From Gymnodinialimonas sp. 57CJ19 (lineage in GTDB: Bacteria > Pseudomonadota > Alphaproteobacteria > Rhodobacterales > Rhodobacteraceae): 64,000 bases of DNA. Shown in pieces: positions 19,432 through 28,359 of this stretch. Each line of letters starts with the position of its first letter. The first letter of the stretch is position 1. Location: positions 2,888,001 to 2,952,000 of the forward strand of contig NZ_CP151587.1 of assembly GCF_038396845.1 (NCBI RefSeq), given 5' to 3'. The position numbers and the translations under genes were made by a program. Below the pieces are notes generated by a model that made no database searches, was not told where the DNA came from, and was given only the letters and a program-made list of their open reading frames with translations.

Positions 19432-21834
19432 TTAGTGGTGCGCGGTCGCCCCTTCGCCCCCGCGTGCGATCGCAGCCGCGGCGGCGGCGGCTTCCTCTGC
19501 GGCCTCGTCCCATTCGATCGCTTCAGGTACTTCGGTCAGGGCATGGGCCAGAACCTCGGACACATGTTTGACCGGGATGATGTTGAGCCCTTCCTTCACG
19601 TTGTCGGGGATCTCCACCAGGTCCTTCTCGTTCTCCTGCGGGATGAGAACAGTCGTGATCCCCCCACGCAGAGCCGCCAATAGCTTTTCCTTCAAGCCGC
19701 CGATGGGCATCGCATTGCCGCGCAAGGAAACCTCGCCCGTCATCGCGATATCGCGCTTCACCGGAATTCCAGTAAGCACCGAGACGATGGACGTCACCAT
19801 CGCCAGACCCGCGCTTGGCCCGTCTTTGGGCGTCGCGCCGTCGGGCACGTGGACGTGGATGTCCATGCGGTCGAACTTCGGCGGCTTCACCCCGATCTCG
19901 GGCGCGATGGAGCGCACGTAGCTGGCCGCCGCGTCGATGGACTCCTTCATCACATCGCCAAGCTTACCCGTCGTCTTCATCCGCCCTTTGCCGGGCAGCT
20001 TCAACGCCTCGATGTGCAGCAGATCGCCGCCCACGGAAGTATAGGCAAGGCCCGTGACGACGCCGATGGCATCGGCATCTTCCGCCAAGCCATAGCGATA
20101 CTTCTTCACGCCAAGGAATTCGCCGAGATTCTCAGGGGTTACAACGACTTCCTCAACCTTCTTGCGGACGATCTTGGTCACGGCCTTCCGCGCCAGTTTG
20201 CCGATTTCCCGCTCCAGGTTCCGCACGCCCGCTTCACGGGTGTAGGTGCGGATCATCTCTTGCAGGGCCTCGGGCTCCAGCGTGAATTCATTGGCCTTCA
20301 GCCCGTGGTTCTTGACCTGCTTGGCGATCAGGTGACGGTTGGCGATTTCGGCCTTCTCATCCTCTGTGTAGCCCGCCAACGGAATGATCTCCATCCGGTC
20401 CAGAAGCGGACCCGGCATGTTGTAGGAGTTCGCCGTGGTCAGGAACATCACGTTCGACAGGTCATATTCGACCTCCAGATAGTGATCGACGAAGGTGCCG
20501 TTCTGTTCAGGGTCCAGGACCTCCAACATGGCCGACGCCGGATCGCCCCGGAAATCCTGACCCATCTTGTCGATTTCATCGAGCAGGATCAGCGGGTTCG
20601 TCGTTTTCGCCTTCTTGAGCGCCTGGATGATCTTGCCGGGCATGGAGCCGATGTAGGTCCGGCGGTGACCGCGGATCTCGGATTCGTCACGCACCCCACC
20701 CAAAGAGATCCGGATGAACTCACGCCCCGTCGCTTTCGCCACGGACTTGCCAAGCGAGGTCTTACCCACGCCCGGAGGGCCGACAAGGCACATGATCGGC
20801 CCCTTCAGCTTCTTGGAGCGTTGCTGCACCGCAAGATATTCAACGATGCGTTCCTTGACCTTCTCCAAGCCATAGTGATCGTCGTCCAGGATGGCTTCAG
20901 CCTTGGCCAAGTCCTTCTTGACGCGAGATTTTACGCCCCACGGGATCGACAGCATCCAGTCGAGGTAGTTGCGCACAACCGTGGCCTCGGCGCTCATCGG
21001 CGACATGTTCTTGAGCTTCTTCAGCTCGGCGTCCGCCTTCTCGCGCGCTTCTTTGCTCAGCTTGGTGTTGGCGATCCGCTCGGACAGCTCGGCCACTTCG
21101 CCTTCGCCCTCTTCGCCGTCGCCCAACTCGCGCTGGATCGCCTTCATCTGTTCGTTCAGATAATACTCACGCTGGGTGCGCTCCATCTGCGACTTCACGC
21201 GGGTCTTGATCTTCTTTTCGACCTGCAAAACAGACATTTCGCCCTGCATCAGGCCATATACCTTCTCCAGCCGGGCGGCGACTTCCAGGGTTTCCAGAAG
21301 CTCCTGCTTCTGATCCACTTCGATGCCCAGATGACCGGACACGAGGTCCGCCAGCTTCGCCGGGTCATGAGCCTCGGAGACAGAGGTAAGCGCCTCTTCC
21401 GGCACGTTTTTCTTCACCTTGGCGTATTTTTCGAATTCTTCCCCAACGGACCGGGTCAGGGCCGCGATGGCCTCCAGATCACCGGTGGATTCCGACAGTT
21501 CCGTGGCGATCGCCTCAAAGAATGGGTCGGTGTTGGTGAATTCGTCGATGCGCACACGGCGGCGGCCTTCGACCAGCACCTTCACGGTGCCGTCGGGCAG
21601 TTTCAGCAGCTGCAACACATTGGCCAGCACGCCGTTTTCATAAATGTCGTCCGCGCCGGGATCATCCTCGGCCGGGTCGCGCTGCGACGACAGCAGGATC
21701 TGCTTGTCGTCCTGCATCACTTCCTCCAGTGCACGCACGGATTTTTCGCGGCCCACGAAGAGCGGCACAACCATGTGCGGGAACACGACGATGTCGCGCA
21801 GGGGAAGGACGGGATAGATCGTTTGGTCAGACAT
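19432..21834 (-). CDS. lon: ATP-dependent protease Lon
   Basis: An 800-residue LonA-type protease that degrades misfolded and regulatory proteins; in alphaproteobacteria these include cell cycle regulators such as CcrM and DnaA. An N-terminal substrate-binding domain (about residues 5-200) and a coiled coil precede the AAA+ module with GPPGVGKTS and LILLDEIDKM. The C-terminal protease domain has the catalytic Ser in DGPSAGLAM and a Lys in GGLKEKLLAA. The end is Ala-rich, EEAAAAAAAIARGGEG. The upstream region contains an RpoH-type promoter. Confidence 0.97.
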   Translation of the reverse strand: MSDQTIYPVLPLRDIVVFPHMVVPLFVGREKSVRALEEVMQDDKQILLSSQRDPAEDDPGADDIYENGVLANVLQLLKLPDGTVKVLVEGRRRVRIDEFTNTDPFFEAIATELSESTGDLEAIAALTRSVGEEFEKYAKVKKNVPEEALTSVSEAHDPAKLADLVSGHLGIEVDQKQELLETLEVAARLEKVYGLMQGEMSVLQVEKKIKTRVKSQMERTQREYYLNEQMKAIQRELGDGEEGEGEVAELSERIANTKLSKEAREKADAELKKLKNMSPMSAEATVVRNYLDWMLSIPWGVKSRVKKDLAKAEAILDDDHYGLEKVKERIVEYLAVQQRSKKLKGPIMCLVGPPGVGKTSLGKSVAKATGREFIRISLGGVRDESEIRGHRRTYIGSMPGKIIQALKKAKTTNPLILLDEIDKMGQDFRGDPASAMLEVLDPEQNGTFVDHYLEVEYDLSNVMFLTTANSYNMPGPLLDRMEIIPLAGYTEDEKAEIANRHLIAKQVKNHGLKANEFTLEPEALQEMIRTYTREAGVRNLEREIGKLARKAVTKIVRKKVEEVVVTPENLGEFLGVKKYRYGLAEDADAIGVVTGLAYTSVGGDLLHIEALKLPGKGRMKTTGKLGDVMKESIDAAASYVRSIAPEIGVKPPKFDRMDIHVHVPDGATPKDGPSAGLAMVTSIVSVLTGIPVKRDIAMTGEVSLRGNAMPIGGLKEKLLAALRGGITTVLIPQENEKDLVEIPDNVKEGLNIIPVKHVSEVLAHALTEVPEAIEWDEAAEEAAAAAAAIARGGEGATAHH

Positions 21835-21917
21835 AATGCCTACTTCCTTGGTCTTTGGCCGAGGGTCCGGGCCCCGCTTCGCGGCAACCTAGCCCCCTCC
21901 ATCTTCAGGATTTCTTA

Positions 21918-21946
21918 ACGTGGGGCGCGCAGGATGCAATTTCAAG
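21918..21946 (-). promoter_or_regulatory. RpoH (sigma32)-type heat-shock promoter of lon
   Basis: On the minus strand CTTGAA is followed by 15 nt and then CCCCACGT, close to the heat-shock consensus CTTGAA-N13-15-CCCCAT. It lies about 85 nt upstream of the lon start, in the right orientation. Confidence 0.72.
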
Positions 21947-22056
21947 CAAACGCGCGGTGCAAAAGTTAGGAAATACTGTGCACCCGCAACTTGGGCGGCA
22001 CAACCGAGATTTGGAGGTTTGCGCTGGGTAAAGCGCAAAATATTGGGGATATTCGG

Positions 22057-22611
22057 TTAAGAAAGCGTTTCGTCGAAGGGACCGAAATCCGGTTTGATCA
22101 CCAGTGTCGTGGCATCGGGATGCAAGCGCTGCACGGGGATGCCGATGAGATCCTGTAAGGTCTGCATGACACGTTGAATTCCGGCGTCGTCAGCCAAGCC
22201 TTGCGCAATCATCCGGGGTTTCTGACCCGCGGCGCGAAGCCATAGCTGTTCACCCTTATGGGTCTTGTAGTTGGCTTTCCCGATCTGCCCGGTGGACAGG
22301 CGCTTGGCGAAAATGCCGGCCCGCAAGCCCTCTGCCGGGTAGGTGTGAGTGCCAAACGCGCCCACGGTGCGGACATACTGTGGCGTAATGATGAGCCAGA
22401 CGCCAAGGGCGCTCCATAACACGCCAATCACGGCCCAGAACAACAGCACCACAACCACCGCGATGGCGACAAAAAACAGGTCAAAAACCCCTTCACGCGC
22501 GGCGACGTAGAGGATCATCACCCCAAAGGTTGCGATGCCGCCAAAGATCACGCTGACGAACAGCGCGATGCCGAGGCTCATTTTTCCATTGAAGACAACG
22601 CGTTCAGTCAT
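22057..22611 (-). CDS. Two-span membrane protein of unknown function
   Basis: A 184-residue protein with hydrophobic segments at about residues 10-37 and 46-74, then a soluble region of about 110 residues containing ITPQYVRTVGAFGTHTYPAEG. The soluble part could be a PH-like beta-rich domain, but I do not recognise it with confidence. The start at 22611 is favoured by TTGGAG 7 nt upstream. It lies between tgt and lon on the minus strand. Confidence 0.6.
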   Translation of the reverse strand: MTERVVFNGKMSLGIALFVSVIFGGIATFGVMILYVAAREGVFDLFFVAIAVVVVLLFWAVIGVLWSALGVWLIITPQYVRTVGAFGTHTYPAEGLRAGIFAKRLSTGQIGKANYKTHKGEQLWLRAAGQKPRMIAQGLADDAGIQRVMQTLQDLIGIPVQRLHPDATTLVIKPDFGPFDETLS

Positions 22612-22695
22612 AGGCCGCTCCAATCGTGATTGGAGGTCACTATGCATTTTGCCCATTGGCTTGTGTAGCTGCGGAAAACCCGCGGCTCTGACACC

Positions 22696-23826
22696 TTACA
22701 GAACCGCGATATCGCCTTGCGCGCGCTCGGCGTGGAAACGTGCCTCAAACCCGGCGAAATCATCGGCGGCGATGGCGTCGCGCATTTCAGCCATAAGCTG
22801 TTGGTAATAATGCAGATTGTGCCATGTCAGCAGCATGCCCGAAATCATCTCCTGCGCGCGGAAGACGTGGTGAAGATACGCACGGGAGTAATTGGCGCAG
22901 GCCGGGCAAGTGCAGTTTTCATCCAACGGGCGCGGGTCATCGGCGTGGCGGGCGTTCTTGATGTTCACCTGCCCGCGCCGGGTCCACGCCTGCCCGGTCC
23001 GGCCGGAGCGGGAGGGCAGCACGCAATCCATCATGTCGATGCCGCGCTTGACCGCGCCCACGATATCATCCGGCTTGCCCACGCCCATCAGGTAGCGCGG
23101 CTTGTTCACAGGCAACTGATCCGGCGCGAAATCGAGGCAGCCGAACATGGCCTCCTGCCCCTCGCCCACGGCCAAACCGCCCACGGCGTAGCCATCGAAC
23201 TCGATCTCGCGCAGCGCCTTGGCCGATTCCTCGCGCAGGTCTTCCTCCAGCCCGCCCTGCTGGATGCCGAACAGCGCATAGCCGGGACGGTCGCCGAACG
23301 CCTCTTTCGAGCGCTTGGCCCACCGCATGGAAAGCCGCATGGACTCCTCCAACGCGCGGCGATCCGCAGGCAACGCCGGGCATTCGTCGAAGCACATGAC
23401 GATATCGCTGCCCAGAAGCTTCTGAATTTCCATCGAGCGTTCGGGCGACAGCAAATGCTTGGAGCCGTCGATATGGCTGCGGAAGGTCACGCCCTCCTCG
23501 GTCAGCTTGCGCAGATCGGCCAGCGACATCACCTGAAACCCGCCCGAATCCGTCAGGATCGGCTTGTCCCAGTTCATGAACCTGTGCAGCCCGCCAAGGT
23601 TGGCGATGCGTTCCGCCGTGGGCCGCAGCATCAGGTGATAGGTGTTGCCCAACAGGATATCCGCGCCCGTGGCGGCCACGCTTTCGGGCATCATCGCCTT
23701 TACCGTCGCCGCCGTGCCCACGGGCATGAAGGCGGGCGTACGAATGGCGCCGCGCGGGGTGGAGATGACGCCCGTGCGGGCCTTGCCCGAGGTCGCGTTG
23801 AGGCTGAAAGAGAAGCGTTTTGTCAT
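22696..23826 (-). CDS. tgt: Queuine tRNA-ribosyltransferase
   Basis: Exchanges G34 for preQ1 in tRNAs with GUN anticodons. The 376-residue protein has [11 protein letters not shown] near residue 90, the catalytic Asp context [18 protein letters not shown] near residue 260, and the zinc site [16 protein letters not shown] near residue 315. The length is normal. The ATG at 23826 matches the family N-terminus (TKRFSF); the ORF open further upstream is shadow. queA, encoding the next enzyme, is at 51297 and is not linked. Confidence 0.96.
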   Translation of the reverse strand: MTKRFSFSLNATSGKARTGVISTPRGAIRTPAFMPVGTAATVKAMMPESVAATGADILLGNTYHLMLRPTAERIANLGGLHRFMNWDKPILTDSGGFQVMSLADLRKLTEEGVTFRSHIDGSKHLLSPERSMEIQKLLGSDIVMCFDECPALPADRRALEESMRLSMRWAKRSKEAFGDRPGYALFGIQQGGLEEDLREESAKALREIEFDGYAVGGLAVGEGQEAMFGCLDFAPDQLPVNKPRYLMGVGKPDDIVGAVKRGIDMMDCVLPSRSGRTGQAWTRRGQVNIKNARHADDPRPLDENCTCPACANYSRAYLHHVFRAQEMISGMLLTWHNLHYYQQLMAEMRDAIAADDFAGFEARFHAERAQGDIAVL

Positions 23827-24170
23827 ACCGCCAGCCCATAGCGGCGCGGCGCGAGAATTGCAAAGGGGCGTCTGCATTGCACCGCGCTGCGCGCTGCGCG
23901 TTGGCTCGAAACACCCCCCCCCGCACGGCATGTTCACCCGTGCCAATGTAGCCACTGGCCGACCGCATCGTAGGGCTGGCCCACGGGCAAAGGCTCGTCC
24001 GCCAACCCGAGGGCCGCGTCTTGACCGTTTTGGCCAGATTTCTGACCTCGCCCGCCCCTGAGATAGAGCGCTGACCCCAAGAGAACGCACTTTCGGACGA
24101 GATCGGCGCCCTGCCTCCCTTTACGGCCTCCCTCTCAATCCTTATATCTTTGCTCAGATATGAACCGGGA
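23827..24170. other. Intergenic region between tgt and sufT
   Basis: 344 nt between divergent genes. It must hold both promoters. I see no RNA gene, repeat or convincing short ORF in it. A run of eight C lies near 23914-23921. Confidence 0.5.
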
Positions 24171-24539
24171 ATGACCATGACCGAACAGACACCACAAATG
24201 GAAGGCGCACCGCTGATCGCGCCCTCGACCACCGACCACCCCCTCTACGATACCGTCGTGGAGGCGTGTCGTTCTGTTTATGACCCTGAAATTCCAGTGA
24301 ATATTTTCGACCTTGGCTTGATCTACACGATCGACATCGGGGCCGAGAACGAGGTGTCTATCACCATGTCCCTCACCGCACCGGGGTGTCCGGTGGCGGG
24401 CGAGATGCCCGGCTGGGTCGCCGACGCGGTCGAGCCGCTGGACGGCGTGAAGCAGGTTGACGTGCAACTCACCTGGGAGCCGCCCTGGGGCATGGACATG
24501 ATGTCCGACGAAGCGCGTCTTGAACTGGGCTTCATGTAA
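24171..24539 (+). CDS. sufT: SUF system-associated DUF59 protein SufT
   Basis: A protein of about 122 residues with the DUF59/MIP18 fold, which supports Fe-S cluster maturation. Family motifs are VYDPEIPVNIFDLGLIYTID near residue 33, LTAPGCPVAGEMPGWV near residue 65 with its conserved Cys, and a C-terminal WEPPWGMDMMSDEAR. The start is ambiguous between ATG at 24171 and ATG at 24177. It lies upstream of DUF3307 and sufA on the same strand; the cysteine desulfurase and sufBCD genes are not in view. Confidence 0.88.
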   Translation: MTMTEQTPQMEGAPLIAPSTTDHPLYDTVVEACRSVYDPEIPVNIFDLGLIYTIDIGAENEVSITMSLTAPGCPVAGEMPGWVADAVEPLDGVKQVDVQLTWEPPWGMDMMSDEARLELGFM

Positions 24540-24748
24540 GCACCGCCATCCTGCCTTGGCGCGGGTTGCGCCGGTGTAAAGGCAGGCTTTCCTTACGTCC
24601 CCTAGCGGTTTCCCTTGCTTGTCCCCGCGGCGCGGTCCTGCCATCCTTCCTGAAGGGGAATATTTTGGAAGGGGACGGCGTATCTTGCGCTGTCATCGGG
24701 GTGTAGGCGCAAGCCTGTGCCCCGGCGAAACGGGATCATACACACCAA

Positions 24749-25441
24749 ATGGCAGCCTATACATTTGCCGCATTATTTCTTGCCCATGTGATCGCGGATT
24801 ACGTGCTGCAAACCACTTGGATGGTGGTGAACAAGAAGCGACCCATCGCCATGGCCGCCCATATCGGGCTGGTTCTGGGGACGATGTGCCTGACCACGCT
24901 GACGCTGAATCCGTGGTTTCTGGCCCTCGCGGCGCTGCATCTATGGATCGACATCGTGAAGACCTATGCGATGCCCGAAGGCTTGGGCGCCTATGTGGCC
25001 GATCAGGTGCTGCACGTCGCCTCGATCGCGGGGATCGCTCTGTTGGCGCCGCAGATATGGCCGATGAGCCCCCTGGCAGAGGTCGAGGTGGTTCATATCC
25101 CGCTTTATTACATGATTATCGGCGGCGTCGTCTTCGCCGCGCGCGGGGGGCAATATGCCGTGGCGATGCTGATGGCCGGGCGCGGGCCGGGATCGGGCCA
25201 CGGGGTCTTGTTGGGCTGGGTCGAGCGGGCGGCGCTATGTGTCGTGCTCATTGGCGGATGGCAGATCTGGCCCCTGCTTCTGACCGCGGTGGTCGCGGTG
25301 AAGGGGCTTTATCTCGGGATCAGCTTTGCGAGCCGCGACAATGGCGCAAGGTACCGCCTGCTGTTGGGCACGGCGGTCAGCCTCGCATGGGGGTTGGCGG
25401 TGGCGGTGCCCATGGCTCTGGCAATGCCGATGATGCATTGA
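24749..25441 (+). CDS. DUF3307 family membrane protein
   Basis: A 230-residue inner-membrane protein with about six hydrophobic segments. The N-terminus AALFLAHVIADYVLQTTWMV matches the DUF3307 family, whose function is not established. It lies 209 nt after sufT and 83 nt before sufA, all on the plus strand, so it may be transcribed with them, but there is no overlap to force coupling. The ribosome site before 24749 is weak. Confidence 0.78.
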   Translation: MAAYTFAALFLAHVIADYVLQTTWMVVNKKRPIAMAAHIGLVLGTMCLTTLTLNPWFLALAALHLWIDIVKTYAMPEGLGAYVADQVLHVASIAGIALLAPQIWPMSPLAEVEVVHIPLYYMIIGGVVFAARGGQYAVAMLMAGRGPGSGHGVLLGWVERAALCVVLIGGWQIWPLLLTAVVAVKGLYLGISFASRDNGARYRLLLGTAVSLAWGLAVAVPMALAMPMMH

Positions 25442-25524
25442 TGTCCGAGTCCTCCACTCAGGCTTGAGAAAGCGCCCCTTGGAGCCTACATTAGAGGTCA
25501 AGCAGTCACAGGAAAGCCAAGCCC

Positions 25525-25905
25525 ATGTTCGGTATCCCCGGAAAACAGGCCGTCACCATGACGGATAAAGCCGCCAAGCAGATCGCCAAGCTGATGCAGC
25601 AAGGTGGCACGCAGGGGTTGCGTATTGGCGTCAAGAAAGGCGGCTGTGCGGGCATGGAATACACCATGGAATACGTGTCCGAGATTGATCCGCTCGATGA
25701 AGTGGTGGAGCAAGACGACGCCCGCGTGATGATCGCGCCGATGGCTCAGATGTTCCTGTTTGGCACCGAGATTGATTACGAAGTGTCGCTGCTGGAGGCC
25801 TCGTTCCAGTTCCGCAATCCGAATGTGACGGATGCTTGCGGTTGCGGTGAATCGATCAAGTTCAAGGATATGGACGAGTTGCAGGCCGAGAACGCGTCTT
25901 CATGA
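25525..25905 (+). CDS. sufA: A-type Fe-S carrier protein SufA
   Basis: A 126-residue HesB/IscA-family protein that delivers Fe-S clusters to client proteins. The three cluster Cys are visible in KKGGCAGMEY near residue 44 and ACGCGES near residue 113. The length is slightly above the usual ~110 because of an acidic tail (DMDELQAENASS). Seven nt separate its stop codon from the downstream TfoX-type gene. Together with sufT it suggests the tail of a SUF-type cluster locus. Confidence 0.92.
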   Translation: MFGIPGKQAVTMTDKAAKQIAKLMQQGGTQGLRIGVKKGGCAGMEYTMEYVSEIDPLDEVVEQDDARVMIAPMAQMFLFGTEIDYEVSLLEASFQFRNPNVTDACGCGESIKFKDMDELQAENASS

Positions 25906-25912
25906 GTGCGCG

Positions 25913-26242
25913 ATGAGCGTTTCCGACGAAGAGATCGCCCACGCTCTGGAGCTTTTCGACGGGCTCGGAGGGCTGAGCACCCGCAAGATGATGGGCGGGT
26001 TATGCATCTACCATGAAGGCACGATTTTCGCGCTGTTGATGTCCGACGGACAGCTGCACCTGAAAGGGGCCGGCGCGTTTCGTGACGTGTTGGAGGCCGA
26101 AGGCTGCACCCGCTGGACCTACGAGCGCGAAGGGGCAAAGCGAAAGCCCACAGCCATGCCCTATTGGACCATGCCCGAGGCGGCTTTGGACGACCCGGAA
26201 GAAGCGGTCGCATGGGCACGGCGGGCTTTGGCGTATCTGTAG
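25913..26242 (+). CDS. TfoX/Sxy N-terminal domain protein
   Basis: A 109-residue protein with the TfoX-N arrangement: an N-terminal helix, then LGGLSTRKMMGGLCIYHEG near residue 18 and ALLMSDGQLHLKG near residue 42. The full Sxy regulator also has a C-terminal domain, which is absent, so a competence role cannot be assumed. It sits 7 nt after sufA and is probably cotranscribed with it. The ATG at 25913 is the first that gives the family N-terminus. Confidence 0.8.
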   Translation: MSVSDEEIAHALELFDGLGGLSTRKMMGGLCIYHEGTIFALLMSDGQLHLKGAGAFRDVLEAEGCTRWTYEREGAKRKPTAMPYWTMPEAALDDPEEAVAWARRALAYL

Positions 26243-26306
26243 CGGTTCGGTGTGATATGTGGGGTTCACGCCTGAACGTGCTTCCGATGTCCCCCAACAC
26301 GTACCT

Positions 26307-26480
26307 TTCATTGGGGGCCTGCCCCCAAACGCACTCTTCATTGGGGGCCTGCCCCCAAACGCACTCTTCATTGGGGGCCAGCCCCCAAACGCACTCTTCA
26401 TTGGGGGCCAGCCCCCAAACGCACCCTTCATTGGGGGCCAGCCCCCAAACGCACCCTTCATTGGGGGCCGGCCCCCAAAC
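26307..26480. repeat. Six tandem 30-bp hairpin repeats
   Basis: Units begin at 26311, 26341, 26371, 26401, 26431 and 26461. Each contains the palindrome TTGGGGGCC-N-GCCCCCAA, with centre T, T, A, A, A and G in order, then ACGCACTCTTCA or a close variant. The array lies between convergent genes (TfoX-N plus strand, oxygenase minus strand). A 30-bp period keeps frames open, which creates spurious repetitive ORFs on both strands. Confidence 0.92.
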
Positions 26481-26538
26481 CCCCGGAGTTGTAAAGCCAA
26501 GATGAAGGAGGGGCCGCGCGAGGGGGTGTGGGGCGGGC

Positions 26539-27459
26539 TCAGGAGGCGTCTTGCAGGTGGGTGTAGGTTTCCTGGTAGCGTTTGGACAGGTGTTCGCCTG
26601 CGGTGATTGGGGCCGCGCCCATCGGGGAGACGTTTGTGTCAAAGGCAGGATTGAAGAACAGGGGAATCGAGATGCGTTCCTGGGCGCCGCCAATCACGCG
26701 GTGGGGCGTGGCGCGGATTTGGCCGCCTTCGGGCAGGTTGGCTGTCCACATCTCCAGCATTTCACCGAAATTGATGATGAAGGTGCCCGGCGCGGCTTGC
26801 ACCGGCACCCAAGTGCCGTCGCGCAGTTGCACTTCGAGGCCCGGTTGCCCGTCGGTGGCCAGAAGGGTGAGGCATCCGTAATCGGTATGGGCGGCGATAC
26901 CGAAGTCTTTCTTGCCGGCCCAGGTGGGGCGCTCGGGGTAGTAGTTGCCGCGCAAGAGCGCCATGGGTTTGGTGAACTTGTCGGCAAAGAAGTGCGGGTC
27001 GGCGCCGATGGCCGCAGAGATACCTTGCAGCAGGTCCAGTGAAACGGCGCGGGCTTTGATAAAGTAGCGCTCGACCGTGGCTTGGAACGCGGGCGGCGCG
27101 GAGGGCCATTGGTTGGGCGCATAGACCGGAAGGCGCGCGAAGGGATCGTCCTTGGGCAACTCAACGCCGCAATCGAAGACTTCTTTGTAGTCGGGATTGG
27201 CATTGGGATCGACCTGCTCGGACCCTGCCCCGCCCCACCCCCGGTTGGAGCCGGTGACATTCATGTTCACCGCTTGCTTGGTCGCGGCGCTGCCTTTGAA
27301 GAAGGCGCGGTAGGCGGCGATGGTCTCGGTCACATCGGCAGCGCTTAGCGCGGTATTGTGGAGGGTCAGGAAGCCCACCTCTTCTGCGCCTTGTTTGGTC
27401 GCTGCCAGCGCAGCGGGATCACCGGCGGCAAGGGCTTGGGCGTCAATATGCGGGATCAT
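26539..27459 (-). CDS. 2-oxoglutarate/Fe(II) oxygenase, isopenicillin N synthase-like
   Basis: A 306-residue protein with the DIOX-N region (MIPHIDAQALAAGDP onward) and the 2OG-Fe(II) core. The iron ligands are the His and Asp of AAHTDYGCLTLL and the His of ATPHRVIGG; the cosubstrate-binding Arg is in RISIPLFFNP. These enzymes hydroxylate or oxidise small molecules; the substrate is unknown. The start at 27459 has an excellent AGGAGG 7 nt upstream; upstream in-frame sequence overlaps the tpiA region and is shadow. It is divergent from tpiA. Confidence 0.88.
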   Translation of the reverse strand: MIPHIDAQALAAGDPAALAATKQGAEEVGFLTLHNTALSAADVTETIAAYRAFFKGSAATKQAVNMNVTGSNRGWGGAGSEQVDPNANPDYKEVFDCGVELPKDDPFARLPVYAPNQWPSAPPAFQATVERYFIKARAVSLDLLQGISAAIGADPHFFADKFTKPMALLRGNYYPERPTWAGKKDFGIAAHTDYGCLTLLATDGQPGLEVQLRDGTWVPVQAAPGTFIINFGEMLEMWTANLPEGGQIRATPHRVIGGAQERISIPLFFNPAFDTNVSPMGAAPITAGEHLSKRYQETYTHLQDAS

Positions 27460-27532
27460 CAGGGACCTCCTGTCGGGTTGACTTCTGCGCCGCGGCTGCC
27501 ACGACATGGGCAACATAACTTTGGAGATGGCG

Positions 27533-28279
27533 ATGGCACGGAAATTGGCAGCTGGCAATTGGAAGATGAACGGGGTTGAGGCGGATTTGAGCGAGGTTGA
27601 CGCCTTGGCGAGCGCCGTAGAGGCGGCCACCTGCGAGGTTTTGCTGTGCCCACCGGCGACGCTGATCGCGCCCATGGCGGCGCGGGCGGGGTTGATGGAC
27701 CTCTATGTGGGGGGGCAGACCTGCCACACGGCGCAAACGGGGGCGCACACCGGCGACATCTCGGCCAGAATGCTGGCGGATGCGGGGGCGAGCCATGTGA
27801 TCCTAGGCCATTCCGAGCGGCGCGCGGACCACGGGGAAAGCAGCGTGGATGTGGCCTTGCAGGTCGGCGCGGCGATTGAAGCAGGGTTGATCGCCATCGT
27901 CTGTGTCGGAGAGACCGAGGCAGAACGCGACGCGGGCGTTACCTTGCAGGTGGTCGCGGCGCAGGTGGCAGGCTCGATCCCCACGGGCGCCAAGCCCGAG
28001 CAGATCGTTGTCGCCTACGAGCCCGTTTGGGCCATCGGCACCGGGCGCACGCCAACGTTGGAGCAAATTGCGGAGGTTCATGATCATATCCGGTCTGAAC
28101 TGGCAGCTCGCCGGGGCGGCGCGGCGCAAGATATCCCGCTGCTCTATGGGGGCTCTGTCAAACCCGGCAACGCGGCCGAGATATTTGCCGTGTCCAACGT
28201 CGATGGCGCGTTGGTCGGGGGCGCCTCCCTGAAGGCGGCGGATTTTGGCGGCATCATCGCCGCGCTGTCGGCAGCCTGA
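27533..28279 (+). CDS. tpiA: Triose-phosphate isomerase
   Basis: Interconverts dihydroxyacetone phosphate and glyceraldehyde 3-phosphate. The 248-residue protein has the catalytic Lys in AGNWKMNG near residue 10, the catalytic His in ILGHSERR near residue 90, and the Glu and flexible loop in AYEPVWAIGTG near residue 160. The phosphate-binding LYGGSVKPGN is near residue 205. The start at 27533 has GGAG 7 nt upstream; two earlier in-frame ATGs are less likely. Confidence 0.96.
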   Translation: MARKLAAGNWKMNGVEADLSEVDALASAVEAATCEVLLCPPATLIAPMAARAGLMDLYVGGQTCHTAQTGAHTGDISARMLADAGASHVILGHSERRADHGESSVDVALQVGAAIEAGLIAIVCVGETEAERDAGVTLQVVAAQVAGSIPTGAKPEQIVVAYEPVWAIGTGRTPTLEQIAEVHDHIRSELAARRGGAAQDIPLLYGGSVKPGNAAEIFAVSNVDGALVGGASLKAADFGGIIAALSAA

Positions 28280-28285
28280 GCGGCC

Positions 28286-28322
28286 AAAAAAAAGGCGACC
28301 GCCCGCAGGGTTGCGCGGGCGG
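28286..28322 (-). terminator. Intrinsic terminator downstream of the PPC-domain gene
   Basis: On the minus strand CCGCCCGC pairs with GCGGGCGG and is followed, after TCGCC, by eight T. It lies between tpiA and the minus-strand secreted protein gene and is oriented for the latter. Confidence 0.75.
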
Positions 28323-28359
28323 CCCCGATCTTGTCGTCCCGATTACTCGGCAGGCCCAA

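Noticed and set aside
19849..21918. A 689-codon plus-strand ORF
   Set aside because: Antisense to lon, which is unambiguous.
26307..26480. CRISPR array
   Set aside because: The 30-bp period has no unique spacers; the whole unit, including the part between palindromes, is repeated. No cas genes are nearby.
26164..26606. Repetitive ORFs encoding PQTHSSLGA-type or PPNALFIGG-type peptides
   Set aside because: These are a by-product of a 30-bp (multiple of 3) DNA repeat with no stop codons; there is no ribosome site and they are open in several frames on both strands.
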